This document shows positions 19,104 through 28,435 of a stretch of 64,000 nt of DNA, one piece after another. Position numbers and translations under genes: made by a program. This DNA comes from Sphingobium sp. YR768 (GTDB lineage: Bacteria > Pseudomonadota > Alphaproteobacteria > Sphingomonadales > Sphingomonadaceae), in contig NZ_FOGE01000020.1 in NCBI RefSeq assembly GCF_900111125.1, positions 1 through 64,000 on the forward strand, read 5' to 3'. Below the pieces are notes generated by a model. It was not told the origin of the DNA, ran no database searches, and worked only from the letters and a program-made list of their open reading frames with translations. Numbering within the stretch: the stretch's first letter is position 1; the number at the start of each line of letters is the position of its first letter.

Positions 19104-19931
19104 TTAAGGCTTGTTTGAAATAAGCCCCGTCACCCCCTGAATCTTGTCCACCCAGTCGGCAGCAACGCTGCTTCTCCAGCTAATTACCTCATGAATGAGC
19201 GCATAGTCGGCGGAGAGGTTTCGACCGAATATCGGCTCATGATGCGCGATGCGATTCCGGAAATGTCGGATCGTCAGCAGTGCGTTGAAGGCGGCCGCAC
19301 GGGCCGTGGGAATGGGTGTTGCGTTAGGAACGCCCGGGAATGACGCATTGAAGTTTCTATTGGGAAGCCAAAGACGGTTGTCCTGGCCGACCGTGAACAC
19401 CTTTTCCCAGAAGGCGAAGTTGAGTTCCGCCACCACCTTGCCGGTCGTCGGCTGCCTTGCTGCAACGTCGCGCAGATTATTCTGCGGATTGTAGTGGTAG
19501 GCCTTCTTGGGAACCGGCAGGCTGCGAATGAAACCGTTCGACCATGGCCAGTTTGGCCCATGCACCTTCTCGATCGCCTCGACGACGCCGTTGCGGGCCG
19601 CGACTTCGCACACTTGCAACGGCACGATAAAGGCCGCCGAAATTTCCAGATTCCACTGGTACAGAGCGAGCGCGTGATCGACATCGTTGTTTGTGACGCG
19701 CAGATATGTGGCGAATCGCGGGCCGGAAATGACGGGAGGAAGATCGCGAATTTCGTCGGCGGTGAACATTGATGAGGCGACTCGTTGGAGGAATTCCCCT
19801 CTCTGTAGGTTGACTTTTAACCCCTTCGCACCCATTATCTCAACCAGCGGCTTTGAGACACGCGGGCGCAAGCCCCCCCTCATCGTCATCGGATAATTGG
19901 GAAGCCCGTCAGAAATGGCGGGCTTTTCCAA
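19104..19931 (-). CDS. Abi-like (Abi_2/AbiD-type) HEPN protein
   Basis: About 275 residues, with NDVDHALALYQWNLEISAAF in the first half and LLTIRHFRNRIAHHEPIF near residue 225. The RNRIAHHEP stretch is the RxxxxH RNase-type motif of HEPN proteins, and the overall layout fits the Abi_2 family, whose members block phage growth by abortive infection. The longest frame starts with TTG at 19931; ATGs at 19889, 19832 and 19769 are alternatives, and the family-like part begins near the last of these. No partner gene is adjacent. The base composition is lower in GC than the core genes. Confidence 0.72.
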   Translation of the reverse strand: MEKPAISDGLPNYPMTMRGGLRPRVSKPLVEIMGAKGLKVNLQRGEFLQRVASSMFTADEIRDLPPVISGPRFATYLRVTNNDVDHALALYQWNLEISAAFIVPLQVCEVAARNGVVEAIEKVHGPNWPWSNGFIRSLPVPKKAYHYNPQNNLRDVAARQPTTGKVVAELNFAFWEKVFTVGQDNRLWLPNRNFNASFPGVPNATPIPTARAAAFNALLTIRHFRNRIAHHEPIFGRNLSADYALIHEVISWRSSVAADWVDKIQGVTGLISNKP

Positions 19932-20093
19932 TTCTTAGCCACATAGCAGGCCTTGATGGCCGGAGCTCAAGCGCTGCGGCGCTCGAGAAGCTCAGCCCCG
20001 GCCATTTACCCCATGAAAGACCCAAAGTCGATCTGGCCCAATTGCATTTGGCGCTCCAACTCAGTAATGATATTGAGACTCGATAGCGGATAA

Positions 20094-21668
20094 GTGATGT
20101 CATCTGACTTGGAAAATGGGAAGGATGGTGTTGACGACCGCTCTAGTCTCGTCAGGGCTGCGCAATATGTTCGAATGTCGACCGACCACCAGAAATATTC
20201 GACGGAAAATCAATCAGAATACATCGCCTTCTACGCCGCTCAGCGTGGCTATGAAATCGTCCGGACCTATGCCGACGAAGGAAAGAGCGGTCTTCGCATA
20301 GATGGACGGGAGGCAGTAAAGCGCCTGCTTTCCGACGTGGAATCCGGGAGGGCCGATTTCTCTGCTCTCCTTATCTACGATGTCAGTCGGCTCGGTCGTT
20401 TTCAAAACACCGACGAAGCGGCCGAATTTGAACTCCGCTGCAAGCGGGCGGGCGTAACCATTCACTATTGCGCCGAGCAATTCGAGAACGACGGGTCCAT
20501 GATGGCTGGCCTGTTCAAGGCGTTCAAGCGCTCGATGGCGGGTGAATATAGCCGCGAACTCTCCGTTAAGGTCCACGCCGGACAGACGCGGTTGATCGAG
20601 TTGGGCTTTCGGCAAGGTGGCGCTCCCGGATTCGGACTACGCCGCCAGCTTGTCGATGAGAACCTTCAACCCAAAGGAGAGTTGGCGGCAGGCCAGCATA
20701 AAAGCATCCAGACAGATCGTGTCATTCTGGTGCCCGGACCACCGGAGGAGGTTGCCGTCGTCCAGGCGATCTATCGTGGATTTGTCGAGCACGATCGTTC
20801 CGAGCGCGAAATCGCGGAAGATCTGAATCGTCGAGGATTGCGGACGGACCTGGGGCGCCCATGGACGCGCGGGACCGTCCATCAAATCCTGATCAACGAA
20901 AAATATATCGGCAACAACGTGTGGAATCGCACCTCCTTCCGGCTGAAGCAGGCGCACATCCGCAATTCCCGCGAAAAATGGATCAGGCGCAACTGCGCCT
21001 TCACGCAGATCGTCGATGCTGGCCTGTTTGCTCGGGTCCAGGCGATTATCGCCCAGCGATCGATCAGATTGACCGATGCGCAAATGCTTGATGTCCTGAA
21101 AGCGCTATTGAATCAGCACGGGGCGTTATCCGGTCTCATCATCGATGAGAGCGAAGATTGCCCCTCCAGCAGCGCGTATCGCAATCGCTTCGGCGGCCTG
21201 CTGCGTGCCTACTCTCTGGTCGGCTTTACGCCTCCGCAGGACTACGGTTATCTCGAAATCAATAAGGAACTGCGCCGCCTCCATCCTAAAATCATATCCG
21301 ACATCCTTACCGGCATCGGCCAGGTCGGTGGTTCGGCTATGCTGAATCCGGTTACGGACCTTGTCCGGGTCAATGACGAATTCACCCTATCCATCGTTCT
21401 GGCCCGCTATCGCCAAACCGGGACTGGTGCGGCACGATGGCACATCAAGATCGACCACCAGTTAAGGCCGGATATAACGGTTGCCGTGCGGATGGACGCC
21501 GACAATCGGGCACCGATGGACTATTATCTGCTTCCCCACTTGTCGCTTGGAGACGCATTCCTCCGGCTCTGCGACCATAATGGGTTGGGCTTCGACGCCT
21601 ATCGGGTTCCCTCACTGGAGTCGTTGTTCGCCTTATCCCGGCGCGCCAAGCTGAGAAAGGCCGCTTGA
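20094..21668 (+). CDS. Large serine recombinase
   Basis: 524 residues. The N-terminal resolvase domain begins AAQYVRMSTDHQKYSTENQ with the nucleophilic serine in VRMST, then LLIYDVSRLGRF. A Recombinase domain follows (GGAPGFGLRR, LNRRGLRTDLGRPWTRGTVH, LINEKYIGNNVWN). The C-terminal 150 residues lack the zinc ribbon of phage integrases. The stop abuts the ATG of the next gene, so it forms one operon with two ParB-like genes. It is probably a site-specific recombinase of an embedded unit, separate from the ICE integrase. Confidence 0.9.
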   Translation: MMSSDLENGKDGVDDRSSLVRAAQYVRMSTDHQKYSTENQSEYIAFYAAQRGYEIVRTYADEGKSGLRIDGREAVKRLLSDVESGRADFSALLIYDVSRLGRFQNTDEAAEFELRCKRAGVTIHYCAEQFENDGSMMAGLFKAFKRSMAGEYSRELSVKVHAGQTRLIELGFRQGGAPGFGLRRQLVDENLQPKGELAAGQHKSIQTDRVILVPGPPEEVAVVQAIYRGFVEHDRSEREIAEDLNRRGLRTDLGRPWTRGTVHQILINEKYIGNNVWNRTSFRLKQAHIRNSREKWIRRNCAFTQIVDAGLFARVQAIIAQRSIRLTDAQMLDVLKALLNQHGALSGLIIDESEDCPSSSAYRNRFGGLLRAYSLVGFTPPQDYGYLEINKELRRLHPKIISDILTGIGQVGGSAMLNPVTDLVRVNDEFTLSIVLARYRQTGTGAARWHIKIDHQLRPDITVAVRMDADNRAPMDYYLLPHLSLGDAFLRLCDHNGLGFDAYRVPSLESLFALSRRAKLRKAA

Positions 21669-22547
21669 ATGTCAGAAGAGACGGGCCAGACAGTCGCATT
21701 CATCGCCATCGACCGCATCACTGTCGTCAATCCAAGGAGTCGTCCTAAACGCAGCTTCGAGGAGATGGTCGATAGCATTGCCGCGGTCGGCTTGAAGAAG
21801 CCCATCACCGTTACAAGAAACCGGGATCACGGTGCAGGATATGACCTTGTTTGCGGTCAAGGGCGTCTTGAGGCCTTTCGCTTGCTAGGCGAGAAGACGA
21901 TACCAGCCTTCGTGGTCGATCTCGATCCGCAAGACAGCCTGATTGCAAGCTTGGTCGAGAATTTTGCCCGTCGCCAACTGCGCGGCATCGACCTGCTGCA
22001 CGACATCGGCGCGATGAAACAACGTGGACATGCCGAAGCCGAAATCACGCGAATGACCGGGCTCTCGTCGGAATATGTGAAGGGTATCATTCACCTGATC
22101 GAGAAAGGCGAGCAACGGCTCCTGCAATCTGTCGAAGCTGGAATCGTGCCGGTCGCGATTGCGGTGCAGATCGCCGATGCTGACGACATTGGTGTTCAGG
22201 AAGCTCTCCAGCAGGCGTATGAACGCAACGAGTTGCGCGGCAAACGCTTGCTCGCCGCCAAGCGGTTGGTCGACAGGCGCGCGAAATATGGCAACGCCCT
22301 TGTCTCACACCTGACGAGAAAGCCGAAGATTTCATCGATGTCGCTGGTGAGAGCCTATCAGCAGGACACCGAGCGCAAGCGGATGCTGATACGAAAAGCC
22401 GAGGCCACTAAGGCACGGCTGCTACTGATTACCGCAGCCATGCGGGAAATGCTGCGAGATGAAGCACTGGTGGAAGTCATGCAGCAGGAGGGCCTGGCCA
22501 CCATGCCGAAGGTTCTCTCCGATCGTATCTTCCCAGGGAGAATGTAA
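21669..22547 (+). CDS. ParB/RepB-like protein 1
   Basis: 292 residues. The ParB N-terminal nuclease-like fold is clear: DRITVVNPRSRPKRSFEEMVDSI, then DLVCGQGRLEAFRLLG (the GxGxxR loop) and LVENFARRQLRGID. A helix-turn-helix segment follows (EITRMTGLSSEYVKGIIHL), and the C-terminal part is coiled. It starts directly after the recombinase stop. It may bind sites linked to the recombinase rather than segregate a replicon, as no ParA is present. Confidence 0.85.
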   Translation: MSEETGQTVAFIAIDRITVVNPRSRPKRSFEEMVDSIAAVGLKKPITVTRNRDHGAGYDLVCGQGRLEAFRLLGEKTIPAFVVDLDPQDSLIASLVENFARRQLRGIDLLHDIGAMKQRGHAEAEITRMTGLSSEYVKGIIHLIEKGEQRLLQSVEAGIVPVAIAVQIADADDIGVQEALQQAYERNELRGKRLLAAKRLVDRRAKYGNALVSHLTRKPKISSMSLVRAYQQDTERKRMLIRKAEATKARLLLITAAMREMLRDEALVEVMQQEGLATMPKVLSDRIFPGRM

Positions 22548-23437
22548 TGATGTCCGAGCCCCGTAAGCCAGTCCAGATCGCGTTCGAGCGCGAGAGCCGC
22601 ATCATCCCGGTCTCAAAGATCAAACTTCTTCGACCCGTCACACAAGCCATGCGAACGGGAACAAAATATGGGCAGATAGCGGCATCGGTGAAGGAGGTGG
22701 GTATCATCGAGCCTCTGGTCGTGGTGCCCGATCCATCCGTGAAAAATGCATACTATCTTCTCGATGGGCATATGCGGCTGGATATCCTCGTTGGCGAAGG
22801 CACCAATCGCATAGATTGCCTGGTTGCCACGGAAGACGAGGCTTTCACCTACAACAAGCGCATAAGTCGTATGTCGATCATTCAGGAGCACAAGATGATC
22901 CTCAAGGCGATCGAGAAAGGGACGCCTGAAGAACGGATCGCGCGCGCTTTGAACGTCAATGTGTCGACGATCAGGTCCAAGCGTAAGCTGCTCGCGGGTA
23001 TTTGCTCCGAGGTTGAGGAGATGTTCAAGGACCGCCAGGTTCCAATCAATGTTTTTACCGAACTCAGAAAAATGAAATCGGTACGACAGGTCGAGGCCGC
23101 GGCATCCATGATCAAGATGAACCGCATCACGAATGATCAAGCGCGCTTTCTGGTCGCTGCGACTCCCGCAAGCCAGTTGGTCGAAGGCAAGGCCAAGCCA
23201 AAGGAACTGACCGCCGAGCAAATTGTGGAGATGGAACGGGAGACAGCCAATCTCGACCGAGAGGTGCGCGCGATCGAAGATAGCTACGGTGCCGACAACC
23301 TCGCCCTGGCAGTAATCACGGGATTCGTGTCAAAACTGCTCGATAACGCTGCGGTGCTGCGTCATCTTGCAAAGGTTCACCCCGACATACTGGGCGAATT
23401 TCAGAAAATCCGAGATGCCGAAAAAATAACAGCTTGA
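22547..23437 (+). CDS. ParB/RepB-like protein 2 (RepB C-terminal type)
   Basis: 296 residues, distinct from its neighbour. It has the ParB fold with KYGQIAASVKEVGIIEPLVV and YYLLDGHMRLDIL, where DGH replaces the usual GER/GQG. A helix-turn-helix follows (ERIARALNVNVSTIRSKRKL), with a C-terminal region like RepB partitioning proteins. The start ATG overlaps the TAA of the previous gene and has GGGAG upstream. The three-gene set of recombinase and two ParB-like proteins acts as one transcription unit. No terminator is obvious in the 236 bases after it, which hold no gene. Confidence 0.83.
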   Translation: MMSEPRKPVQIAFERESRIIPVSKIKLLRPVTQAMRTGTKYGQIAASVKEVGIIEPLVVVPDPSVKNAYYLLDGHMRLDILVGEGTNRIDCLVATEDEAFTYNKRISRMSIIQEHKMILKAIEKGTPEERIARALNVNVSTIRSKRKLLAGICSEVEEMFKDRQVPINVFTELRKMKSVRQVEAAASMIKMNRITNDQARFLVAATPASQLVEGKAKPKELTAEQIVEMERETANLDREVRAIEDSYGADNLALAVITGFVSKLLDNAAVLRHLAKVHPDILGEFQKIRDAEKITA

Positions 23438-23673
23438 TGTTTGAATGGGGACCCGGACCCGAAAGCGCGGGGACCGCAGGAGACGCCGCACGGTGGGGCG
23501 GATCAAGTGCGGTGGCAGGAAGGGCGGCGATCCCGCTGAGGCCTGCCAGGCTGGCCGTCATATGCCCAGCCGGCTTGCTGCATCCCGCAAGTTTTTCCTG
23601 CATGCCGGCAGGGATGTAGTCGGCATGCCGTTGTTTTCTGACGCGAGCGAACATAGCGCACATAGCCGGTAGG

Positions 23674-23892
23674 TCAGGTCGGGTTTGAAACGCCTCCCGT
23701 GACCACGGAAATCCATGCCTCAACCTCGCGCTCGCTCCAGCGCGTTGCCGCCGGCGTCATCTTATATGGCATCGGGAAGCGTCCTTCGACGATCATGGCG
23801 TAGATCATGGTCTTGCCGAGGCCGACCCGATACCGAACCTTAACAAACCTCAGCAATCGATCCGGCACCCATGCGGCCTCCGTCTCGATCAT
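23674..23892 (-). CDS. AlpA-like helix-turn-helix protein
   Basis: 72 residues with RFVKVRYRVGLGKTMIYAMI, then EGRFPMPYKM and a C-terminal WSEREVEAWI. This is the AlpA family layout, a phage/ICE transcription activator of excision genes. It is the last gene of the conjugation operon, its ATG overlapping the TGA of the preceding gene by four bases. It may couple transfer-operon expression to excision. Confidence 0.85.
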   Translation of the reverse strand: MIETEAAWVPDRLLRFVKVRYRVGLGKTMIYAMIVEGRFPMPYKMTPAATRWSEREVEAWISVVTGGVSNPT

Positions 23893-24119
23893 AATTTACG
23901 TCGCTCCAGTCCATCGCGCGCCTTTGCGAAACCGCGGTCACTCGCAAGGAAGGCAGCGAGCATGTGCGGGACCAGATCAGTGATAGCCTGCTCATCGCCA
24001 TAGGCCTGCTGGTAGATCGCCGCGTAATCGACCAAAGCCAGATGAAGGTCCGGTGCGATGCTGATGGTCAATTTTACGGGCGTTCTGTCGGGCAGGCGGG
24101 TTAGCTTGATATCTGCCAT
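23889..24119 (-). CDS. DUF2274-like small protein after trbI
   Basis: 76 residues, opening MADIKLTRLPDRTPVKLTIS then a helical LHLALVDYAAIYQQAYG segment. It matches the small conserved protein (DUF2274) that follows trbI in many alphaproteobacterial Trb operons. Its molecular role is not known; the ribbon-then-helix start hints at DNA binding. It sits 9 bases after trbI and overlaps the AlpA-like gene. Confidence 0.78.
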   Translation of the reverse strand: MADIKLTRLPDRTPVKLTISIAPDLHLALVDYAAIYQQAYGDEQAITDLVPHMLAAFLASDRGFAKARDGLERRKL

Positions 24120-24128
24120 ATCGGGCTC

Positions 24129-25349
24129 CTATTCTTTCCAGGGTGCGAGGATGAGATCGCGGTGAACGACCAGCCGGACCGGCGCGCCGGGCCGAATAGT
24201 GATGGTCGGTTGGATCTGGAGGTTGCGGGAGGTGATCTGGTCTCCGGCGCGGGACACATTTTGCTGGGTGGATTCGCGGATCGCCTGGACGAGATCGCTC
24301 TCCCCGGAGAAGGTCACGTTCGCACCCACGCCAAGCAATGTCGAGATCGCGACGCCTTTGAGCAGAGTCCAGGTATGAAAATCAATTTTATCGGCAAGCC
24401 CCGCATAGCCTGACGGGTCCGTTGCGGGCACGTTCTCGAGCCGGATCGAACTGCCGTCCGGCAAGATAACCCGCTGCCATACGACAAGGGCGCGCTTCTG
24501 CCCGAACGCGACCACGCTGTCGTAACTGCCGATCAGCCGCGCGCCCTGCGGAATGAGAAGAATGCTGCCCGTGGCGCTGTCGAAGACCCGCTCCGTCACC
24601 TGGGCGGTGACGAGGCCGGGCAGGTCGGACCTGAGTCCCGTAATCAGGCTCGCCGCGATGACGCTGCCAGCGGACAGCATGTCCGGCGACGCCGGTGGGC
24701 TCAGCCGATGCTCGTTGACATCGCCGCCAGTGGCGCGCGCCGCAACAAAGTCGGCCTTGCGCTGCTGGGCATTGGGATCGCGATCAGGATCGATGGCGAT
24801 GCGCGACGCATCGCTCGCTACGGCCGGGGGAGATGACGGCGTCGCATCGGCATTGCGGGTCGGATCGGTGCGGTTGCCGGATTGCACCAGCAATCCCGAC
24901 TCGCGTGCCGCCCTCAATTCCGTAGCCCGTCGATCGCGTTCGGTCGCGGCGGCCTGGTCGGCGCGACCGGCTTCGCCGCTCGCCGATTCCATGCCCATCG
25001 CACGCTGATGATTGAGGATGGGGCGGCCGAGATCGCCCGGCAGGGGCGGTCCGAGTTTGGGCACGTCGCCATAGCTGCCCGGCAAGCGGCTCAATGTATC
25101 GGTCGGCGCTTTCGCCACGACCGTCTGGTCATCAGCCTGTCCAGTAAGGTGCAATGCGGACGGCCGCAGCGCGACCCAGGCTGTCGCGATCAGGCTGACC
25201 GAACCAAGCGCCGCGATCGCCACCACGGCTCCCCGCTTAAAGCGGATCGCCCGCGCCGGCTGGGCGCGCAGCGCGAGCGTTTCCGGGTCCACCTTGCCCG
25301 GTGCGGCGGGGGTTTCGGATACCGGTGGGGCTGCCGTCTCGACGGTCAT
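24129..25349 (-). CDS. trbI: TrbI/VirB10 conjugal transfer protein
   Basis: 406 residues. There is one membrane helix near residues 40-62, a proline- and charge-rich periplasmic linker, and the VirB10 beta-barrel with IPQGARLIGSYDS and GQKRALVVWQRVILPDG. It spans the envelope and links inner-membrane ATPases to the outer-membrane pore of the type IV secretion system. Its ATG overlaps the trbG stop by four bases. Confidence 0.95.
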   Translation of the reverse strand: MTVETAAPPVSETPAAPGKVDPETLALRAQPARAIRFKRGAVVAIAALGSVSLIATAWVALRPSALHLTGQADDQTVVAKAPTDTLSRLPGSYGDVPKLGPPLPGDLGRPILNHQRAMGMESASGEAGRADQAAATERDRRATELRAARESGLLVQSGNRTDPTRNADATPSSPPAVASDASRIAIDPDRDPNAQQRKADFVAARATGGDVNEHRLSPPASPDMLSAGSVIAASLITGLRSDLPGLVTAQVTERVFDSATGSILLIPQGARLIGSYDSVVAFGQKRALVVWQRVILPDGSSIRLENVPATDPSGYAGLADKIDFHTWTLLKGVAISTLLGVGANVTFSGESDLVQAIRESTQQNVSRAGDQITSRNLQIQPTITIRPGAPVRLVVHRDLILAPWKE

Positions 25350-26203
25350 GATCCCCTCCGCTTGGGCGCACCGTCCGCCACCCGGCTGATCCGGACGATC
25401 TGCTGGTGCTTCGTGCCGAGGCGAAGCTCGGCGACGTCGAAGATACGATCGACGACATAGAAGCGGCCCTTCACGCGATAGTTGACGAGCTGGGCCTCGC
25501 CTTTCCCGTCCACCAGGAAAATCGGCGGCGCCTCGCCCACGGCCAGCGTTGCCGGGAACTCGATGAAGGTCTGCCGCCCGTCGTCAAAAGCACGAAACGG
25601 CCGCCAGGCCGGTCGATCGCCCGATACGGCATAGTTAAAATGAAGCTGCTCGACCTCGATCCCGGCCGCCACCGAAGCCGTCGCCTCGGCCGCCGCGGCG
25701 GCGCGCTTCAGTGCGATCAATGCATCCTGGGGATAGGTCCAGGAAAGTGCGGCCATCGCCGTCGTCATCCCACTGGTCAGCGCGATGTGATAGCTGCGCC
25801 GGTCGGTGGTGATGACCAGGTTGGTGGACAGGCCGGCACTGAATGGCTTCACCAGTATATGGGTCCGCTTCTCCGTGCCCGACCCGCTGGTGGTATCGCC
25901 AATCACCCAGCGCACCGTGTCTCCGCTTGCCACGGCGACCAACGTCTCGCCCAGTTGCAGCGCGATGTCCGTCACCCTCTCCGGTGCGGTGATGACTCGA
26001 TAGATGGCGCCGTCGGTGAAAGGATAGACCTGCACGGCGTTGATGAACCCCTGCGCGGTCGGCTCGATCGTCGCCGCGCGGTTGGCGATGGCGACCGGCG
26101 CGACTTCGCGCGACGCGTTGCGGATCGGCGGACTCGCCCCTGCGCTGCCGGCGAGAAGGATGAAGCAAGGCACCAGCAACGTGGTTGTGAGAGTTCGGGT
26201 CAT
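25346..26203 (-). CDS. trbG: TrbG/VirB9 conjugal transfer protein
   Basis: 285 residues with an N-terminal signal peptide ending near GSAGA. The VirB9-type beta-sandwich follows, with VYPFTDGAIYRVITAPERVTD-like start, YHIAL in mid-protein, and a C-terminal domain with AFDDGRQTFIEFP. It packs against TrbI in the outer-membrane core complex. The 3' half is the parent sequence of the remnant at 18140-18555. Confidence 0.95.
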   Translation of the reverse strand: MTRTLTTTLLVPCFILLAGSAGASPPIRNASREVAPVAIANRAATIEPTAQGFINAVQVYPFTDGAIYRVITAPERVTDIALQLGETLVAVASGDTVRWVIGDTTSGSGTEKRTHILVKPFSAGLSTNLVITTDRRSYHIALTSGMTTAMAALSWTYPQDALIALKRAAAAAEATASVAAGIEVEQLHFNYAVSGDRPAWRPFRAFDDGRQTFIEFPATLAVGEAPPIFLVDGKGEAQLVNYRVKGRFYVVDRIFDVAELRLGTKHQQIVRISRVADGAPKRRGS

Positions 26204-27000
26204 GGCTGGGTCTCCGTATTGGCGGTCGGTTGCGCGGCAAGGTTCGGGTCGAGCGGCGACCCGATCGGCACGTTGCTGGGAAGCGGCGCGGCAGACGCTG
26301 GAGCAGTCGATGCCGCAGGCTCGAACTCGCGGCTCCAGTCGATCGCGTCGATGTAGATGCCGAGCGGGTTCTTGCGGAGCGTGTCGGCCGATACCGGCGG
26401 CTTCGTCAGGATCGTCAGGATGCCGGTCCAGTGCGAGGAACCCGCCTCACTCCCACGCTCATAGGCCGTCTCGGTCCATTTCACCTGGAACGAGCGATCT
26501 GATGCCCGGACGACGCTGGTCACCTGGACCGACACGGTGCGCTCGCCGATCCTGGCGAAGGGGTCTGCGGCGCGGGCATAGTCGCCGAGGAACTGGCTTC
26601 CTCGCGTCGTGGTGAAGTCATAGGCCGCAAGCCAGTCGCGGCGCATTAGCACCGGGCCGAGCGAGACTCCGCGGACATTCTCGATGAACTTCGCCAGATG
26701 CCAAGCGATCTGGGGATCGGTGGGGCGATAGCCCGCTTCGGCCTCGGTCACCGCCCTGGCCTCGCCCAGGCGATCGACCTCGACGACATAGGGCGTGACC
26801 CTGCTCTGCAGCGATTGCCAGATGAGCGCACCCGACATGGCGGTCGACAACGACAGCGTGCCGAACGCCATCAGTCGCCAGTTGCGGGCCTGGACACGGG
26901 CCGACCCGATGCGGTCATCCCAGACTTGGCCGGCGCGTTGATAGGGGGTCTCCGGTTCGGGTGTCTGGGCGTAGCGCTGGACGGCGCGCTTAAAGAACAT
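26200..27000 (-). CDS. trbF: TrbF/VirB8 conjugal transfer protein
   Basis: 266 residues. A cytoplasmic start (MFFKRAVQRY) is followed by one membrane helix near residues 45-62 and a periplasmic NTF2-like VirB8 domain, with TPYVVEVDRLGEA at its entry. The C-terminal 40 residues are alanine- and proline-rich. It nucleates assembly of the secretion channel. It overlaps trbG by four bases. Confidence 0.94.
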   Translation of the reverse strand: MFFKRAVQRYAQTPEPETPYQRAGQVWDDRIGSARVQARNWRLMAFGTLSLSTAMSGALIWQSLQSRVTPYVVEVDRLGEARAVTEAEAGYRPTDPQIAWHLAKFIENVRGVSLGPVLMRRDWLAAYDFTTTRGSQFLGDYARAADPFARIGERTVSVQVTSVVRASDRSFQVKWTETAYERGSEAGSSHWTGILTILTKPPVSADTLRKNPLGIYIDAIDWSREFEPAASTAPASAAPLPSNVPIGSPLDPNLAAQPTANTETQP

Positions 27001-27019
27001 GGGGTATGAAGATCATGGC

Positions 27020-28324
27020 TCAATCTTCCCTTTCCTTGATATCTGGAGTGGCGGATGCGCCGCCGCGATCGCCTTCCTTCAATGTCTGGAGCGCAACGTG
27101 GCGGTGATGACGGGAGTCTTGTTGTCGGCGCAGCGACTGCGCCCAGGAGGGAGCGCCGTCGGCGGGGGCGTCCGCAGCCTGCCCGCCCGATCCAGCTCCA
27201 CCGTTGAGTGCGGACCAGGCGGCGTCACGACCGCGCTCGGCGGCTTGGCCCAAGCCCAGCGCCGTCGATGCTTTCTGGCGGGCGGCGTTGCCGGCTGCCT
27301 GCGCCATGCCGCTGATGCCGGCGCCGACACTCGAAGATCCGGCCGCGGTCTGACCGAGCTGGTATGAGGTAGAGGCCGCCGACCCCATCGTCGTGCCGGC
27401 CCGGATTGCACCGAGTGCTGCGCCACCCGCGGCGCGAGCTGCCCCCAAGGCGGCACCGCCGCCCAGGGCGACGATACCGGCTGCGCCGACCGTCGTGCCG
27501 ACTGCTGCACCCGCGCCAAGCTGCGGGGCACCGGCGACAAGGCCCGAGGCGATGCCGGGACCGAAGATACCGAGGCCGAACAGCGTGAGCGACGCCAGCA
27601 CGAGGCTCATGGCCTGGCCGATGTCCGGTTCCTGGCCCTGCAGGGCAGCGGTGAACTCATTGAAGAAATTCGAGCCGATACCGACGATGACGGCGAGAAC
27701 CATCACCTTGATGCCGGAACTGACGACATTGCCCAGCACGCGCTCGGCGAGGAAGCTGGTCCGGTTCCAGAGCGCGAAGGGCACCAGCACGAAGCCGGCG
27801 AGCGTGGTCAGCTTGAACTCGACGATGCACACGAACATCTGCACGGCGAGGATGAAGAAGGCGATGATCACGATCGCCCAGGCAAACAGCAGCACGATGA
27901 TGGTCAGGAAATTGTCGAAGAAGTTGGTGAAACCCATCAGTTTCGACACCTGTTCGAGGAGCGGCCAGGCTGCCGAGAAACCGGTGCCCGCAAGGCGGCC
28001 GGGTTTCAGGAGATCGTCCGCCGAGAGCGTGCCGCCGCCCGCGGTCAGGCCGGCCGCCGCAAAGGAGCGGAAGATGATGTCGGCCAGGGTCGAGAAGCGG
28101 TTCAGGATGAAGGCGAACGCGCCGACATATAGGATCTTGCGCAGGAAACGCCCGATCACATCCTGCTCGCCGCCCATCGCCCAGAATAGCCCGGCAAGCG
28201 TTATGTCGATGCCGATCAAGGTCGTGGTCAGGAAGGCAACGTCGCCGCCCAGCAGTCCAAACCCGCTGTCGATGTAGCGGATGAAGGTCTGCAGGAACCG
28301 GTCGATGACGTTCAGGTCGTTCAT
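27020..28324 (-). CDS. trbL: TrbL/VirB6 conjugal transfer membrane protein
   Basis: 434 residues. About six hydrophobic spans in the first 270 residues, beginning MNDLNVIDRFLQTFIRYID, then a long glycine/alanine-rich C-terminal tail typical of TrbL. It forms the inner-membrane pore part of the conjugation channel. The frame is open upstream, but the ATG at 28324 is where the family starts and has AAGGAAATCC-like context in the preceding bases. Confidence 0.94.
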   Translation of the reverse strand: MNDLNVIDRFLQTFIRYIDSGFGLLGGDVAFLTTTLIGIDITLAGLFWAMGGEQDVIGRFLRKILYVGAFAFILNRFSTLADIIFRSFAAAGLTAGGGTLSADDLLKPGRLAGTGFSAAWPLLEQVSKLMGFTNFFDNFLTIIVLLFAWAIVIIAFFILAVQMFVCIVEFKLTTLAGFVLVPFALWNRTSFLAERVLGNVVSSGIKVMVLAVIVGIGSNFFNEFTAALQGQEPDIGQAMSLVLASLTLFGLGIFGPGIASGLVAGAPQLGAGAAVGTTVGAAGIVALGGGAALGAARAAGGAALGAIRAGTTMGSAASTSYQLGQTAAGSSSVGAGISGMAQAAGNAARQKASTALGLGQAAERGRDAAWSALNGGAGSGGQAADAPADGAPSWAQSLRRQQDSRHHRHVALQTLKEGDRGGASATPDIKERED

Positions 28325-28386
28325 AAGGAAATCCTGGAAATGCAGCCGCGGGGTCCGATCTGGGGAGCGGGACCGAACCCCGCGGC

Positions 28387-28418
28387 GGCAGCGGCGAAGA
28401 GGCGAATTCGCCGCTGCC
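28387..28418. repeat. Hairpin in the trbJ-trbL gap
   Basis: A perfect 12-bp stem (GGCAGCGGCGAA with TTCGCCGCTGCC) encloses an 8-base loop in the only sizeable gap (about 110 bases) of the trb operon. No T-run follows in the direction of transcription, so it is not a classic terminator. An attenuator, or an mRNA processing or stability element, is possible. Confidence 0.6.
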
Positions 28419-28435
28419 TGCACGCCGGCTCGGGC

